Positions 8,106 through 17,801 are shown, counted from the first letter of the stretch. The stretch: 64,000 nt of DNA from Kineosporia corallincola (GCF_018499875.1 NZ_JAHBAY010000002.1:372001-436000), one strand, 5' to 3'. A program made the numbers and translations. Notes: a model not told the origin generated them from the sequence alone.

Positions 8106-8654
8106 TCAGCCGCCCGTGCCGGCTGCCCACTCCCCCACGGTGACCACCTCGGCCTGCATCGGGAACACCTTGGTCATGAGCACGTCGTGCACCTGCGGAT
8201 CACCGTCCAGGCAGGCGTCGGCGAGCACCGTGAGGCGGTAGTCCAGGTCGGCGGCCTGGCGCAGGGTGGACAGCACCACGCCGCTGGTGGCCACGCCGGT
8301 CAGCACCAGGTGCTCGATGTTCTGGGCCCGCAGCACCATGTCCAGGTCGCTGCCGGCGAACGCCGACACCCGATGCTTGAGCACCACCACGTCCCCCGGC
8401 TCCGGGGCCACGTCCGGATGGATCTCGTTGGCCGCCGGGGTGTTCCCGGCGCGGGCGGGCATCCCGCCGAACATCTTGTTACGCGGGTGGATCTCGGGAA
8501 ACCCTGGCCGGAAGGCGATTTTCACGTAGACGACCGGGACGGCGGCGGACCGGGCCGAGCTGATCGCCGTCCCCAGTTTCGCGAGACACGCCTCGGCCGG
8601 ATAGCGGGCGAGCACCTGTTCCTGCACGTCCATCACGAGCAGCGCGGTGGTCAT
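8106..8654 (-). CDS. Isochorismatase-family hydrolase lacking the catalytic cysteine
   Basis: 182 residues with the isochorismatase-like fold: D9 in LLVMDVQ, K93 in [10 protein letters not shown] and the [11 protein letters not shown] segment. In cysteine hydrolases of this superfamily (nicotinamidase, N-carbamoylsarcosine amidase) the last segment carries the nucleophile in the form ATNxCVxST. Here the position is V126. Cys-less members such as EntB and PhzD use only the Asp and hydrolyse the vinyl ether of isochorismate, so this protein is probably not an amidase. The start overlaps the stop of the upstream P-loop kinase by 4 bp (ATGA), so the two are cotranslated. Confidence 0.85.
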   Translation of the reverse strand: MTTALLVMDVQEQVLARYPAEACLAKLGTAISSARSAAVPVVYVKIAFRPGFPEIHPRNKMFGGMPARAGNTPAANEIHPDVAPEPGDVVVLKHRVSAFAGSDLDMVLRAQNIEHLVLTGVATSGVVLSTLRQAADLDYRLTVLADACLDGDPQVHDVLMTKVFPMQAEVVTVGEWAAGTGG

Positions 8655-9163
8655 GAGCTCTCCTTCGGTAGATCGAGCAGCCAGCGGCGGACGGCACGGC
8701 GGCTGGTCAGGACGACGACGTCGGCGTGGGCGGCGTGCTCACTGATCATGACGCGCACCCGCGGGCGCATGCTGCGCCGGAACCCGAGCACGTAGCGGAC
8801 GAAGTTCCAGGTGATGCGGTCGTAGACCCCCTGGTCGGGGTGCTGGCCCCCTCGGTAGGCGTACCGCCGCCGGAGGATTCCCCACAGGCACACCGGCGGG
8901 GGGATGTCGAGGAAGACGACGGTGTCGGCGCGCGCCAGGCGGATGGGCATGCTGGCGGCGTAGTTTCCGTCGACGACCCATCGCGGACCGGCCACGATCT
9001 CTTCCTGCCGGGCCGCGAACTCCGCCGGCGGGAGGGTGTTCCAGTCGCCGTCGTAGTAGAGGCCGTCGAGATGGGTGAGGGGCGCGCCGAGGTGGGCGGC
9101 CAGGGTGCGTCCCACGGTGGTCTTGCCGCTGCCGCCGCAGCCGAGGATGGCGATCCTGTCCAT
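8651..9163 (-). CDS. Adenylate-kinase-like P-loop NTPase
   Basis: 170 residues with Walker [10 protein letters not shown] at 9-17, followed by [22 protein letters not shown] and FLDIPPPVC, the pattern of the FlaR/DNA-topology-modulation branch of small P-loop kinases. A basic lid segment (RRRYAYRGG) precedes the C-terminal helices. Members probably phosphorylate a small molecule or nucleotide, but substrates are generally unknown. ATG 9163 is chosen because the Walker A starts 8 residues in, as is usual. It is the first gene of a two-gene unit with the isochorismatase-family hydrolase. Confidence 0.8.
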   Translation of the reverse strand: MDRIAILGCGGSGKTTVGRTLAAHLGAPLTHLDGLYYDGDWNTLPPAEFAARQEEIVAGPRWVVDGNYAASMPIRLARADTVVFLDIPPPVCLWGILRRRYAYRGGQHPDQGVYDRITWNFVRYVLGFRRSMRPRVRVMISEHAAHADVVVLTSRRAVRRWLLDLPKESS

Positions 9164-9212
9164 GCCGCCCGACGCTACCGGCGCCACCGTCACTACCGGC
9201 CGGTCGAGGGCC

Positions 9213-10388
9213 TCAGGCCGGCACCACCCCTTCCGCCGCCGCGATCACCGCTGCCCGCAGAGCGTCCCGCTCACCGGCGCTCTGGAACGTCGCCTCCACG
9301 GCGGCCAGCTCCGCGGCCAGGAACTCGGCCGCGCCCCAGCCGAACTGCTCCTGGATCACCCGGAACTCGGAGCTGATCGACACCAGTGACATCCCCCGGT
9401 TGTCCGGGTTGATCGTGAGCGTGAAGCCGAGTTCGCGCAGCAGGTCGACGGGGTGGTTGGGCACGCCGTCGACCAGGTTGCCCTTGGAGTTCGAGGTGAC
9501 GCAGACCTCCAGCGGGATGCGGCGGTCCACCACCCAGCGCGCGGTGCGGCCCAGGGTCAGCTCGCCGCGCCCGGCGGCCCGGGCGGCCGCGACGTCGCGC
9601 ACGGCGGTGGCGGCACGCAGGGGACGGCCGTCGAGCGCGACGTCCTCGATCACCCGGATCCCGTGGCCCAGGCGCAGGGCGTGGGCCAGGTGCACGGTCT
9701 CGTACACGCTGTGCTCGCCCTCGTGCTCACCGGTGTGGATGGTGCACGGCACACCCTCCGCCCGCAGCAGGTCGGTGGCCCGCAGGTGCTCGCTCACCGG
9801 GAACCCGTCCTCCGGCCCGGCCAGGTCGAAACCGGCCACGCTGCCGCCCCACTCGCCGTAGGTGGCCACGGTGAGCCGGGCGATCTCGTAGGACAGCTTC
9901 GACGAGCGCATACCGCACAGCAGCTGGCGGGCGCGGATCCGCCCGCCGGCGGCGGCCACCTCCCGCTCGCCCCGGGCCAGGCCGTCGGCCACGGCCTCCA
10001 CGGCCACCCGCAACGGCAGCCCACCCAGCACGTGTTTCTCCGGGGCCCAGCGGGTCTCGCCGTACAACACGCCGTCGGCGGCCGCCTCCAGCACCCACTC
10101 ACAGGCCGCCCGCGAGATGCTCTCCTCGGTCTGCATCACGGCCGTGGTCAGGCCGAACTTCTCGTCCCAGTGCCCGACCACCGGCTCGGTCACCCGGCCC
10201 TTGAACCAGCCGGCCAGGGTGTCCGGGTCGTCGTAGGGCAGCGCGACGCCCGCGGCGGCGGCCAGTTCGATCAGGGTCTCGGGACGCAGCGAGCCGTCCA
10301 GGTGGTCGTGCAGCGTCACCTTGGGGAACGCCGCCCACGGCTCCTGCGGCCGCGACCAGCGGGGAAAACCGTCCCGGGCGAAAGACAT
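9213..10388 (-). CDS. Adenosine-deaminase-family enzyme
   Basis: 391 residues with the metal-dependent adenosine/AMP deaminase barrel. H27 and H29 lie in TLHDHLDGS; further motifs are [10 protein letters not shown] (metal histidine and catalytic Glu region), [15 protein letters not shown] and the metal aspartate in LTINPDNR. The protein is longer than typical adenosine deaminases (about 330-350), with extra sequence around [16 protein letters not shown]. The family deaminates adenosine or related 6-aminopurine compounds to the hydroxy form. It is the last gene of the leftward transport operon, 30 bp after the amidohydrolase. Both context and family fit nucleoside salvage, but substitutions in related proteins shift substrate to modified purines. 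Confidence 0.9.
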   Translation of the reverse strand: MSFARDGFPRWSRPQEPWAAFPKVTLHDHLDGSLRPETLIELAAAAGVALPYDDPDTLAGWFKGRVTEPVVGHWDEKFGLTTAVMQTEESISRAACEWVLEAAADGVLYGETRWAPEKHVLGGLPLRVAVEAVADGLARGEREVAAAGGRIRARQLLCGMRSSKLSYEIARLTVATYGEWGGSVAGFDLAGPEDGFPVSEHLRATDLLRAEGVPCTIHTGEHEGEHSVYETVHLAHALRLGHGIRVIEDVALDGRPLRAATAVRDVAAARAAGRGELTLGRTARWVVDRRIPLEVCVTSNSKGNLVDGVPNHPVDLLRELGFTLTINPDNRGMSLVSISSEFRVIQEQFGWGAAEFLAAELAAVEATFQSAGERDALRAAVIAAAEGVVPA

Positions 10389-10418
10389 GATGTGATTTCT
10401 CCTTGCAGAAGAGGGGTT

Positions 10419-11648
10419 TCAGGACGACGGCAGCTGCCCGGCGACCACGCGGCCCCGGGAGACCACGGCCACCAGGTTCTCCGGGCGCAGGTCGGCCAGG
10501 TCGTGCGCGGGCCGGCCACGCACCACCAGCAGGTCGGCACACAGCCCGGCCCGCAGGCTGCCGGTCACGCCGTCCAGGCCGACGGCCGACGCCGCCCGCG
10601 ACGTCGCGGCCTCCAGGGCCCGCCCCGCACTCCAGCCGAACAGGCCCGCCATGGCGCGCACCTCGTCCATCTGATCACCGAACCGCACGTGGTAGCCGTT
10701 GGCGTCGGTGCCCAGCACGATCTCCAGGCCGGCCTCCTCGGCGGCCCGCAGCGCCGCGTCACGCCGGCCGACCAGCTCGGCGGCCTTGTGCTGCTGCTCG
10801 GGCGTGACCCCGGTGCCGGCCGCGATCCGGTCGTTGATCAGCAGGGTCGGGGCCAGGGTGACGCCCGCGGCCGCGGCCCGCTCCGCCTGCCCGGCCGTGA
10901 TCAGGGTGCCGTGCTCGATCGAGTCGGCGCCGTGCTCCAGCGCCACCCGCACCCCCTCGGCGGTGTGCGCGTGCGCGGCCACCCGTAGGCCCAGGGCGTG
11001 CGCCTCGTCGACGATCGCCGCGATCTCGGCCGGCGTGTGGTTACGCCAGGAGTGCTTGTCCCCCACCGAGAGCACGCCGCCGCTGGTGGCGATCTTGATG
11101 CCGTCGGCACCCGAGCGCGCCCAGTGCCGCACCAGCGCCCGGCAGGCGTCCGGGCCGTCGGCCACCGGCGGGCGCTCGCGCACCGCCGCCGGGGTGAACA
11201 GGTCGCCGTGCCCACCGGTCATCGAGACCATGCCGAAGGCCAGCACCCGCGGCCCGGTCACGACGTCCTGCTCCAGGGCCCGGCGCAGCGAGAACTGGAT
11301 GTCGTCGGCGGACAGGTCGCGCACCGTGGTCACCCCGCCCCGCAGCGCCCGCTGGGCCTGGGCCAGGCCGTGCAGGGTGCGCTCCTCGGGCCGGGTGACC
11401 AGCGGCCAGCCGAGGAAGTCGGCGCGCGCGGCCGAGGCGTTGCCGACCAGGTGCACGTGCGTGTCGATCAGGCCGGGGATCACGGTGAGGCCGGTGCCGG
11501 CCGCCGCGGTGGCCGGCGCGACCGGCGCGACCGCGGTCAGGGTGCCGTCGGCGGACCAGCTGACATCGGCGGGGCCGAGGTCGCGGGTGCCGTCCCACAC
11601 CGGCAGGCCCGTCAGGTGCCCGGCGGCGGGTCGGGAATCGGTCAGCAC
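10419..11648 (-). CDS. Metal-dependent amidohydrolase (imidazolonepropionase-like subgroup)
   Basis: 409 residues from GTG 11648, which follows the permease stop by 3 bp. Motifs are the first metal pair in GLIDTHVHL, GGVTTVRDL, the bridging lysine in IKIATSGG, VAAHAHT, SIEHGT and the last metal aspartate in VLGTDANGY, with the usual C-terminal cap ADLLVVRG. The subgroup includes imidazolonepropionases, cyclic-amide hydrolases and Xaa-Arg/Xaa-Pro dipeptidases, so the bond cleaved cannot be named. It is coupled to an ABC importer and a deaminase, suggesting intracellular ring-opening or deamidation of the imported compound. Confidence 0.88.
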   Translation of the reverse strand: MLTDSRPAAGHLTGLPVWDGTRDLGPADVSWSADGTLTAVAPVAPATAAAGTGLTVIPGLIDTHVHLVGNASAARADFLGWPLVTRPEERTLHGLAQAQRALRGGVTTVRDLSADDIQFSLRRALEQDVVTGPRVLAFGMVSMTGGHGDLFTPAAVRERPPVADGPDACRALVRHWARSGADGIKIATSGGVLSVGDKHSWRNHTPAEIAAIVDEAHALGLRVAAHAHTAEGVRVALEHGADSIEHGTLITAGQAERAAAAGVTLAPTLLINDRIAAGTGVTPEQQHKAAELVGRRDAALRAAEEAGLEIVLGTDANGYHVRFGDQMDEVRAMAGLFGWSAGRALEAATSRAASAVGLDGVTGSLRAGLCADLLVVRGRPAHDLADLRPENLVAVVSRGRVVAGQLPSS

Positions 11649-11651
11649 GGC

Positions 11652-12929
11652 TCAGCTCCTGGAGGTACGGCGCGGCACGAACCGCCCGAGCGCGGCTGGG
11701 GGACGCATCGTCCGCCCGGACACGACGAGCACCGCGAGGGTGACGAGATAGGGCGCCGCGGTGGGCAGTTCGGCCGGCAACGGGACCACCGCGACCACCA
11801 CCAGCACGGCCGTTCCGAGCAGCAGCGGGGCCAGCGCGGGGCGCACCCCGGCCGAGCGCAGGCGGGCCACGCCCAGGCCGGCGAACACCACGCCCAGCAC
11901 CAGCAGCAGGGCCCGGAAGGTCTCCGGCCGGCCCAGGCCCACCGCGTCGGACAGCCCGAACAGGGCGGCCCCCGCGGACAGGCCCGAGGGTGTCCAGTTG
12001 CCGAAGATCAGCGTGGCCAGGCCGATGAACCCGCGCCCCGCCGTCTGGCCCTCCACGTAGGCGCGCGAGACCAGCACCAGGTAGCCGCCGGCGAACCCGG
12101 CCAGCGCCCCGCCGGTGCACACCGCGATCCAGCGGGTGCGCTGCACGTGCCCGCCGAGCGCGGTCAGGGCGGCCGGTTCCTCACCGGCGGCCCGCCAGTG
12201 CAGCCCGAACGGCGTGCGCCACAGCAGGTACGCGCTGGCCGGCACCAGGGCCAGACCGATCAGGGCGGCCAGCGACACGTCGCGGGTCAGGCCCCCGACG
12301 ATGCCCGCGAACTGCGAGAGCACCGGAAGGTTCGCCCGCTCCAGCGACGCCAGTGCGTCCGCCGTCCCGAAACCGCCCGACAGAAAGGGGATCCCGACCT
12401 CGGGCAGGGCGCCGTCGATGCGGGGTGAGCGGGCGATCGTGCCGCCGTCCACGCCCTGGAAGGCGATCTCGGAGCAGAACCGCGCCGCGGCGGCCGCCAC
12501 CACGTTGACGGCGACGCCCACGACGAGCTGGTTGAGCCCCAGCTCGACGCACAGGAACGCCATCATCGCCCCGACCAGCAGCCCGCCGAGCATGCCGCCC
12601 AGCAGCGCGGCCCACGGGCCGAAGTGCCAGCCGCACAACCCGCCCGTCCAGGTGCCGGCCACCATCATGCCCTCCAGGCCGACGTTGATCACGCCGGCCC
12701 GCTCGCAGTACAGGCCGCCGAGCGCGACCACCAGGATCGGCACGGTCAGGCGCAGCGCGGAACCCCAGGTGGCGGAGGCGGTGATGCCGGGGGCACCGAC
12801 GGCGTACCGGGCCAGCACGAGCAGGAGCAGGCCGCCCAGGGCAAGGCCCAGGAAGCGGGCCGGGCGCCGTCCGGGTCTCACGTCGTCCTCCAGGGTGGAC
12901 GACGGAACTGCTGGCAGCGTGGTGCTCAT
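11652..12929 (-). CDS. BmpA-type (nucleoside) ABC transporter permease 2
   Basis: 425 residues, integral membrane protein of the branched-chain-like permease family (YufQ/NupQ type). It has 8-10 hydrophobic segments and the conserved stretch ERAGVINVGLEGMM, which marks the coupling region of this class. A proline/arginine-rich cytoplasmic N-terminus of about 25 residues precedes the first segment. ATG 12929 overlaps the stop of permease 1 by 4 bp. It works with the lipoprotein receptor, the double ATPase and permease 1 to import the substrate handled by the downstream amidohydrolase and deaminase. Confidence 0.92.
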   Translation of the reverse strand: MSTTLPAVPSSTLEDDVRPGRRPARFLGLALGGLLLLVLARYAVGAPGITASATWGSALRLTVPILVVALGGLYCERAGVINVGLEGMMVAGTWTGGLCGWHFGPWAALLGGMLGGLLVGAMMAFLCVELGLNQLVVGVAVNVVAAAAARFCSEIAFQGVDGGTIARSPRIDGALPEVGIPFLSGGFGTADALASLERANLPVLSQFAGIVGGLTRDVSLAALIGLALVPASAYLLWRTPFGLHWRAAGEEPAALTALGGHVQRTRWIAVCTGGALAGFAGGYLVLVSRAYVEGQTAGRGFIGLATLIFGNWTPSGLSAGAALFGLSDAVGLGRPETFRALLLVLGVVFAGLGVARLRSAGVRPALAPLLLGTAVLVVVAVVPLPAELPTAAPYLVTLAVLVVSGRTMRPPAALGRFVPRRTSRS

Positions 12930-14011
12930 GGGGTCACCTCGACCGGGTCGGAGCGGCGCCGCGCCCGGGCCCACAGGCCGAACCGGTGCTCGCCGTGCTC
13001 GACGATCCAGTAGGCCACGGCCGAGCTGAGCAGCACGACGGCGATGAACAGCTCGCCCACCTCGGTGGGCAGCCGCACCAGGCCGAGTACCTGGGAACTG
13101 CGCTCGACGAAGGCCAGCACGTAGGCGCCCAGGGCGGTGCCGACCGGGTGCGAGCGGCCGAGCAGGGCGGCGGCCAGGCCGAGGAACATCAGGTCGGTGG
13201 GCATGGTGCCGTCGTAGCGGTGGGCCACGCCCAGCACGTGCGGCAGCCCGACCAGCCCGGCCACGCCGCCGGACCAGAGCATGGCCTGCACCACGCGGCG
13301 GTTGACGGGGATGCCCGCCGAGGCGGCCGCGTCGGGTGACAGGGCGGCGACCTGGAGGGTGTAGCCGAACACGCTGCGCCGCTGCACGAGGTGGTACACC
13401 AGGCCGCAGATCACCGCGACCAGCAGGAAACCCGAGACGGCGGTGCGGTTTCCGTCGCCCAGGTCGAACAGGTCGGGCATCGAGCCGCCGGCGCCGATCA
13501 TCCGGGTGCCGGTGTCCTGGCCGGTGTCGGCGCGGAACACGTGCGCGAGCAGGATGGCGATGGTGGTGGTGGCCACGGCGTTCATCAGGATCGAGGTGAT
13601 CACCTCGTTCACGCCGCGGTAGATCTTCAGCAGGGCGGGCACGAGGGCCCACAGCCCGCCGGCCACGGCCGAGGCGAGCAGGGTCAGGGGCAGGGTGATC
13701 ACGGCCGGGAACGGCAGGGCGGCGGCGACCACCGCGCCGGTCAGGGCCGCCACCCGGTACTGGCCGTCCACGCCGATGTTGAAAAGGCCCATGCGCAGCG
13801 CGAAGGCGGCCGCGATCCCGGCCAGGTAGAGCGGCACGGCGTTGTTCAGGGCGATCACCAGCGAGTTGCGCTGCGTGCCGTACTGCCACATCACCTGGTA
13901 GGCCGAGGCCGCCGAGTAGCCGCTCACGGTGAGGAAGAGCGTGGTGACGGCGAGCGCGATGAGGATCGAGATCACCGGCGGGGCGAGGGCTCTCAGCACG
14001 TGGCGGGTCAT
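12926..14011 (-). CDS. BmpA-type (nucleoside) ABC transporter permease 1
   Basis: 361 residues, YufP/NupP-like, with about ten membrane segments and the class motif LRMGLFNIGVDGQY near residue 75, followed by YRGVNEVITSILMN. It forms the membrane channel with permease 2. ATG 14011 overlaps the upstream ATPase stop by 4 bp, so receptor, ATPase and both permeases form a continuously coupled run. Genes in this order are known for purine-nucleoside importers in Bacillus and Lactococcus, which supports a nucleoside-like substrate. Confidence 0.92.
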   Translation of the reverse strand: MTRHVLRALAPPVISILIALAVTTLFLTVSGYSAASAYQVMWQYGTQRNSLVIALNNAVPLYLAGIAAAFALRMGLFNIGVDGQYRVAALTGAVVAAALPFPAVITLPLTLLASAVAGGLWALVPALLKIYRGVNEVITSILMNAVATTTIAILLAHVFRADTGQDTGTRMIGAGGSMPDLFDLGDGNRTAVSGFLLVAVICGLVYHLVQRRSVFGYTLQVAALSPDAAASAGIPVNRRVVQAMLWSGGVAGLVGLPHVLGVAHRYDGTMPTDLMFLGLAAALLGRSHPVGTALGAYVLAFVERSSQVLGLVRLPTEVGELFIAVVLLSSAVAYWIVEHGEHRFGLWARARRRSDPVEVTP

Positions 14012-15534
14012 GCGGCACCGGTGTGGCGGGCGCCGGTCATGTGTTCTCCCAGGGTGGTCGGGTCCAGGTCGTGCGGGTCGAGCTCGGCCACCAGCCGGCC
14101 GCGGTGCAGCACCAGCAGCCGGTCCGACAGCGCCAGCAGTTCCTCCAGGTCGGCGGAGACCAGCAGGGTGGCCAGGCCGCGGTCGCGGGCGGCCACCAGC
14201 TCGCCCCAGATCGCCGCCTGGGCGCCGATGTCGACGCCGCGGGTGGGGTGGGCGGCGAGCAGGACCCTCGGCTGCCCGCGCAGTTCGCGGCCGACCACGA
14301 ACTTCTGCTGGTTGCCGCCGGACAGGGCGGCGGCCGGGGTGCCGGGGCCTGCGCCGCGCACGTCGTGGCGGGCGATGATCTCGGCGGCGGCGCGGGTGGC
14401 GGCGCGCCGGTCGAACCACGGGCCGCGGCGCACCGGTGGACGCGTGTGGTAGCCGAGGGCGCTGTTGTCGCGCAGCGTCATCGGCAGCACCAGGCCGTCG
14501 CGGTGGCGGTCCTCGGGGATGTAGGCCAGGCCCCGGGCGCGCCTTTCGGCGGTCGGCAGGCCGGACACGTCCTGGCCGGCCAGCTCGACCGTTCCGTGGG
14601 CCGGGGTGCGCCCGAGCAGGGCGAGCAGGAGCTCGGACTGGCCGTTGCCCTCCACGCCGACGACGCCGACGATCTCGCCGGAACGCACGCTCAGGTTCAC
14701 GTCGTGCAGAAGTGGTACCTCGCCGGGCCTCCCGACGCCCAGGGCGCCGGTGCGCAGCACCACCTCCTGGCCCGGGGGTGCGGTGCGCGGCTCCACGTGC
14801 GGCATCTCGACCTGCACCATCATCGCGGCCAGGTCGCGGGCCGTGGTGTCACCGGGCAGGGTGTGACCGGCCACGCGGCCGGCGCGCATCACGGTGATCT
14901 CGTCGGCGAAGGCGAGCACCTCGTCGAGCTTGTGCGAGATGAACACCACCGCGGCGCCCTCGGCGGTGAACGCGCGCATCGCGCTGAACAGGGCCTGGGC
15001 CTCGCTGGGGACCAGGACGGCGGTGGGCTCGTCGAGGATGATGACGCGTGCCCTGCGGTAGAGCACCTTGAGGATCTCCACGCGCTGGCGGGCACCGACC
15101 CCGAGATCCCGCACGTAGGCGTCCACCGGCACGTCGAAACCGTGCCGGTGCGCCAGCTCCGCCACCCGGCGCCGGGCCGTGGCGGCGTCCAGCCGCCAGC
15201 GGCCCGGCTCGTCGCCGAGCACGACGTTCTCCCACACCCGCAGTGCGCCCGCGAGCAGGAAGTGCTGGTGCACGATGCCGACGCCGAGCCGCTGCGCCTC
15301 GCGCGGGGAGCGCAGGTCGTGGCGGCTGCCGGCGACCTCGATCGTGCCCGCGTCGGGGCGTTCCTCGCCGGCCAGGATCTTCATCAGCGTCGACTTGCCG
15401 GCCCCGTTCTCGCCCACCACCGCGTGCACGGTGCCGGGCGAGACGGTGAGGTCGACACCGTCGTTGGCCACGACGTTCTCGAAGCGCCGGACGATCCCGC
15501 GCAGCCGGACCAGCGGCTCGGTCGTCGCGGTCAC
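14008..15534 (-). CDS. BmpA-type (nucleoside) ABC transporter ATPase with two nucleotide-binding domains
   Basis: 508 residues beginning at GTG 15534, which overlaps the receptor stop (GTGA). The first domain has Walker A GENGAGKST near residue 43 and Walker B VIILDEPTAV; its signature LGVGARQRVE lacks the usual LSGG. The second domain has a degenerate P-loop (GVEGNGQSE, lysine lost), a full LSGGNQQK signature and ARG-type VLLAAHPTRGVD in place of a Walker B glutamate. Such asymmetry is normal for sugar/nucleoside double ATPases: one site hydrolyses, the other is structural. Confidence 0.93.
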   Translation of the reverse strand: MTATTEPLVRLRGIVRRFENVVANDGVDLTVSPGTVHAVVGENGAGKSTLMKILAGEERPDAGTIEVAGSRHDLRSPREAQRLGVGIVHQHFLLAGALRVWENVVLGDEPGRWRLDAATARRRVAELAHRHGFDVPVDAYVRDLGVGARQRVEILKVLYRRARVIILDEPTAVLVPSEAQALFSAMRAFTAEGAAVVFISHKLDEVLAFADEITVMRAGRVAGHTLPGDTTARDLAAMMVQVEMPHVEPRTAPPGQEVVLRTGALGVGRPGEVPLLHDVNLSVRSGEIVGVVGVEGNGQSELLLALLGRTPAHGTVELAGQDVSGLPTAERRARGLAYIPEDRHRDGLVLPMTLRDNSALGYHTRPPVRRGPWFDRRAATRAAAEIIARHDVRGAGPGTPAAALSGGNQQKFVVGRELRGQPRVLLAAHPTRGVDIGAQAAIWGELVAARDRGLATLLVSADLEELLALSDRLLVLHRGRLVAELDPHDLDPTTLGEHMTGARHTGAA

Positions 15535-16565
15535 AGCGCGGAGGGGACCTTGATGTCGCCGTCGGCGATCTTCTTCGCCGCCGCGTCGAGCTGGTCGGCG
15601 TAGGCGTCGACGAAGCCGCCGGAGGTGGAGTAGCCCACGCCGCCGTTGGCCAGGTCGAACTGCTGCTCGCCGGTCTTCAGGTCGCCGGCCAGGTACTGGC
15701 TGATCGAGTCCTTGACCGCGACGTCGATGTTCTTCGTGGCGGAGGTCAGGATGTACGGCTTGATCTTGGCGTCGACCTGCTCGTACACGTCGCCGTCCAC
15801 ACCGATCGCCCAGTTCTGCCGGGAGGAGCTGCTGGAGTCGGCGGCCTCCTCGTACACGCCCTCGCCGGAGCCGCCGGCGGCCGCGTAGACCACGTCGGCG
15901 CCGTCGGCGTACATCGTGGCGGCGGCCTCCTTGCCCTTGGTCGGGTCGGAGAAGCCGGTGAAGTCGCCGAGCGGGGAGAGGTAGGTGGAGTCGACGGTGA
16001 TGTCGGGGTCGACCGACTTGGCGCCGGCCTCGTAGCCGCCGAGGAAGTTCTGGATGCTCGGCTGGTTCACCCCGCCGACGAACCCGATGTGCCCGGACTT
16101 GCTGGCCAGGGCGGCGGCCATGCCGACCAGGTAGGACGACTCCTCGGCGGCGAACGAGACGGTGGTGGCGCCCTCGATCGTCGTGCCCTTGTCCACGTCG
16201 ACGGCCACGAACGCGGTGTCCGGGTGGTCGGTCTCGGTCATCGGCGTCGTCCACTGGAAACCGATGCCGACGGCCAGGTCGGCGCCCTGCTGGAGGGCCA
16301 GGTCGACACGGTCCTGGTAGTCGTCGGTGTTCGGGCTGGACAGTTCCAGCGGCGTGAACGACGAGTCCTTCTGGGCCTGGGTGAAGCCGGCGTAGGCGCT
16401 GTCCTGGATCGAGTGGTCGCCGGTGGTGCCGTACAGCAGGGCCACGGTCTTTCCGTCGCCGGAGGCCTGCGCGGTGGTCGTCGCGGCCTTCTGCCCGGAG
16501 CAGCCGGTCAGGGCCAGGGCCGTGACGACGGCGCCGGCAGCCAGGGTGCGGTGCGCGCGGTTCAT
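15531..16565 (-). CDS. BmpA-family substrate-binding lipoprotein
   Basis: 344 residues. A lipoprotein signal ends in LTGC with Cys22 as the lipidated residue. The mature protein is a periplasmic-binding-type fold of the Bmp/Med (PnrA) family: LLYGTTGDHSIQD, VGIGFQWTTP, FVAVDVD, HIGFVGGV and DVVYAAAGGSGEGV are the recognisable blocks. Characterised members bind purine nucleosides; the family also includes autoinducer and riboflavin binders. It is the first gene of the leftward operon, reading away from the LacI gene, and its promoter region contains the palindrome at 16701-16730. Confidence 0.92.
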   Translation of the reverse strand: MNRAHRTLAAGAVVTALALTGCSGQKAATTTAQASGDGKTVALLYGTTGDHSIQDSAYAGFTQAQKDSSFTPLELSSPNTDDYQDRVDLALQQGADLAVGIGFQWTTPMTETDHPDTAFVAVDVDKGTTIEGATTVSFAAEESSYLVGMAAALASKSGHIGFVGGVNQPSIQNFLGGYEAGAKSVDPDITVDSTYLSPLGDFTGFSDPTKGKEAAATMYADGADVVYAAAGGSGEGVYEEAADSSSSSRQNWAIGVDGDVYEQVDAKIKPYILTSATKNIDVAVKDSISQYLAGDLKTGEQQFDLANGGVGYSTSGGFVDAYADQLDAAAKKIADGDIKVPSAL

Positions 16566-16700
16566 GGGTCTCCTTGCTAAGACATCGATTGCACATGGTT
16601 CGTGGGCTCACCCGCACGGGGAGTGGTGGCCGACGCCGTCGACGAGTATCAGGAGCTGGTGTTTCTTGGCTGTTGCCGATCGCTTTCAGATGCGGGACGG

Positions 16701-16730
16701 TATGGCAAAGCGTGAAATCGTTTGCCTATA
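16701..16730. promoter_or_regulatory. Interrupted palindrome, candidate LacI operator between divergent genes
   Basis: The left arm TATGGCAAA and the right arm TTTGCCTATA are inverted repeats (one base inserted) separated by 11 bp. The site lies 136 bp from the receptor start and about 50 bp from the LacI start, and it overlaps a TATAGT that could be the LacI -10 element. This is the best candidate for the operator controlling both the transporter operon and lacI-creatininase. Confidence 0.5.
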
Positions 16731-16778
16731 GTTGCCGCGTCCTCTTGCACCGCCCCCACCTCCGGCAGGGAGAACGCC

Positions 16779-17801
16779 TTGGGCGCAGCCACGCTCGCCG
16801 ACGTCGCGGCCCGGGCCGGCGTCTCGGTCGCCACCGCCTCCCGCGCGCTCAGCGGCTCACGGCCCGTCGCCCCGGACAAGCGCCGCCGGGTGCTGGAGGC
16901 CAGCCGGGCGCTCGGCTACCAGCCCAACGCCGTGGCCAGCGCCCTGCGTGCCTCGCGCACCCGCACCGTCGGGCTGCTGCTGCCGCGTTACTCCACGCTG
17001 TTCCTGTCCGCGCTGATCGAGGCGGTCAGCACCTCGCTCGACGACCACGACGTCGCGCTGGTACTGCGGCACGCCGACCCGGACGAGGCCTTCGACACCC
17101 ATGTCCGTGCCCTGCGGGCCCGCCGTGTCGACGGCATCGTGCTGTCGGCGCCGAGCATCGAGGCCGGCCGGGCCGCCGTGGCCGGTGCCGGTGACGTGCC
17201 GGTGGTGCAGGTCGGCCGGTTCGTCGACCCGGACGCCACCGACTCCGTCGGCCTGGACGAGGACCGCGCCACCGGGCTGCTGTCCGACCATCTGGCCGCC
17301 GGTGGCGCTCGCCACGCCTTGGCGGTGGGCCTCGACCCGGCCACACCGGCCGACCGGCGCCGGCTGGCCGCCCTGCGCACGGCCGGTGAGCAGGCCCGGC
17401 TGTCGCTGCGGGTGGCGGCCTTCGACGGGTCGGACCTGAACGGTGGCATCCGGGCCGGCGAAAGACTGGTCGCGCAGGGCTTTTCCGGGCACGACTCGAT
17501 CGTCGCGGCGAACGACGAGGTGGCCGCCGGGCTGATGGCGGTGCTGCGCCTGAACGCCGTGCGGGTGCCCGGCGACGTCCAGGTCGCCAGTCTGCTCGAC
17601 CTCACCCCCGGCGCCCGCACCCACGCCGTCACCACGCTGCGCCACCCCTGGCCGGCCATGGGGCGTGAGGCCGTGCGCCTGCTGCAACAACCCCGCAGAC
17701 CTGAGGACGACGTGGCCCGCCGGGTCCAGCTCGCCCCCGCCCTGGTGATCGCCCCCTCGACCCGATCACCCGAAACCGTTTCAGCACAGGAGAAATCGTG
17801 A
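16779..17801 (+). CDS. LacI-family transcriptional regulator of the nucleoside/amidine locus
   Basis: 340 residues if started at TTG 16779, which has AGGGAG 6-7 bp upstream and places the helix-turn-helix at the N-terminus as is usual (TLADVAARAGVS, TASRALSG). The ligand-binding domain follows from about residue 60, with VPVVQVGRFVD and HDSIVAANDEVAAG typical of this family. LacI proteins usually release DNA when they bind a pathway metabolite. The gene is divergent from the transport operon and overlaps the creatininase-family gene by 4 bp, so it very likely senses the substrate of this locus. Confidence 0.88.
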   Translation: MGAATLADVAARAGVSVATASRALSGSRPVAPDKRRRVLEASRALGYQPNAVASALRASRTRTVGLLLPRYSTLFLSALIEAVSTSLDDHDVALVLRHADPDEAFDTHVRALRARRVDGIVLSAPSIEAGRAAVAGAGDVPVVQVGRFVDPDATDSVGLDEDRATGLLSDHLAAGGARHALAVGLDPATPADRRRLAALRTAGEQARLSLRVAAFDGSDLNGGIRAGERLVAQGFSGHDSIVAANDEVAAGLMAVLRLNAVRVPGDVQVASLLDLTPGARTHAVTTLRHPWPAMGREAVRLLQQPRRPEDDVARRVQLAPALVIAPSTRSPETVSAQEKS

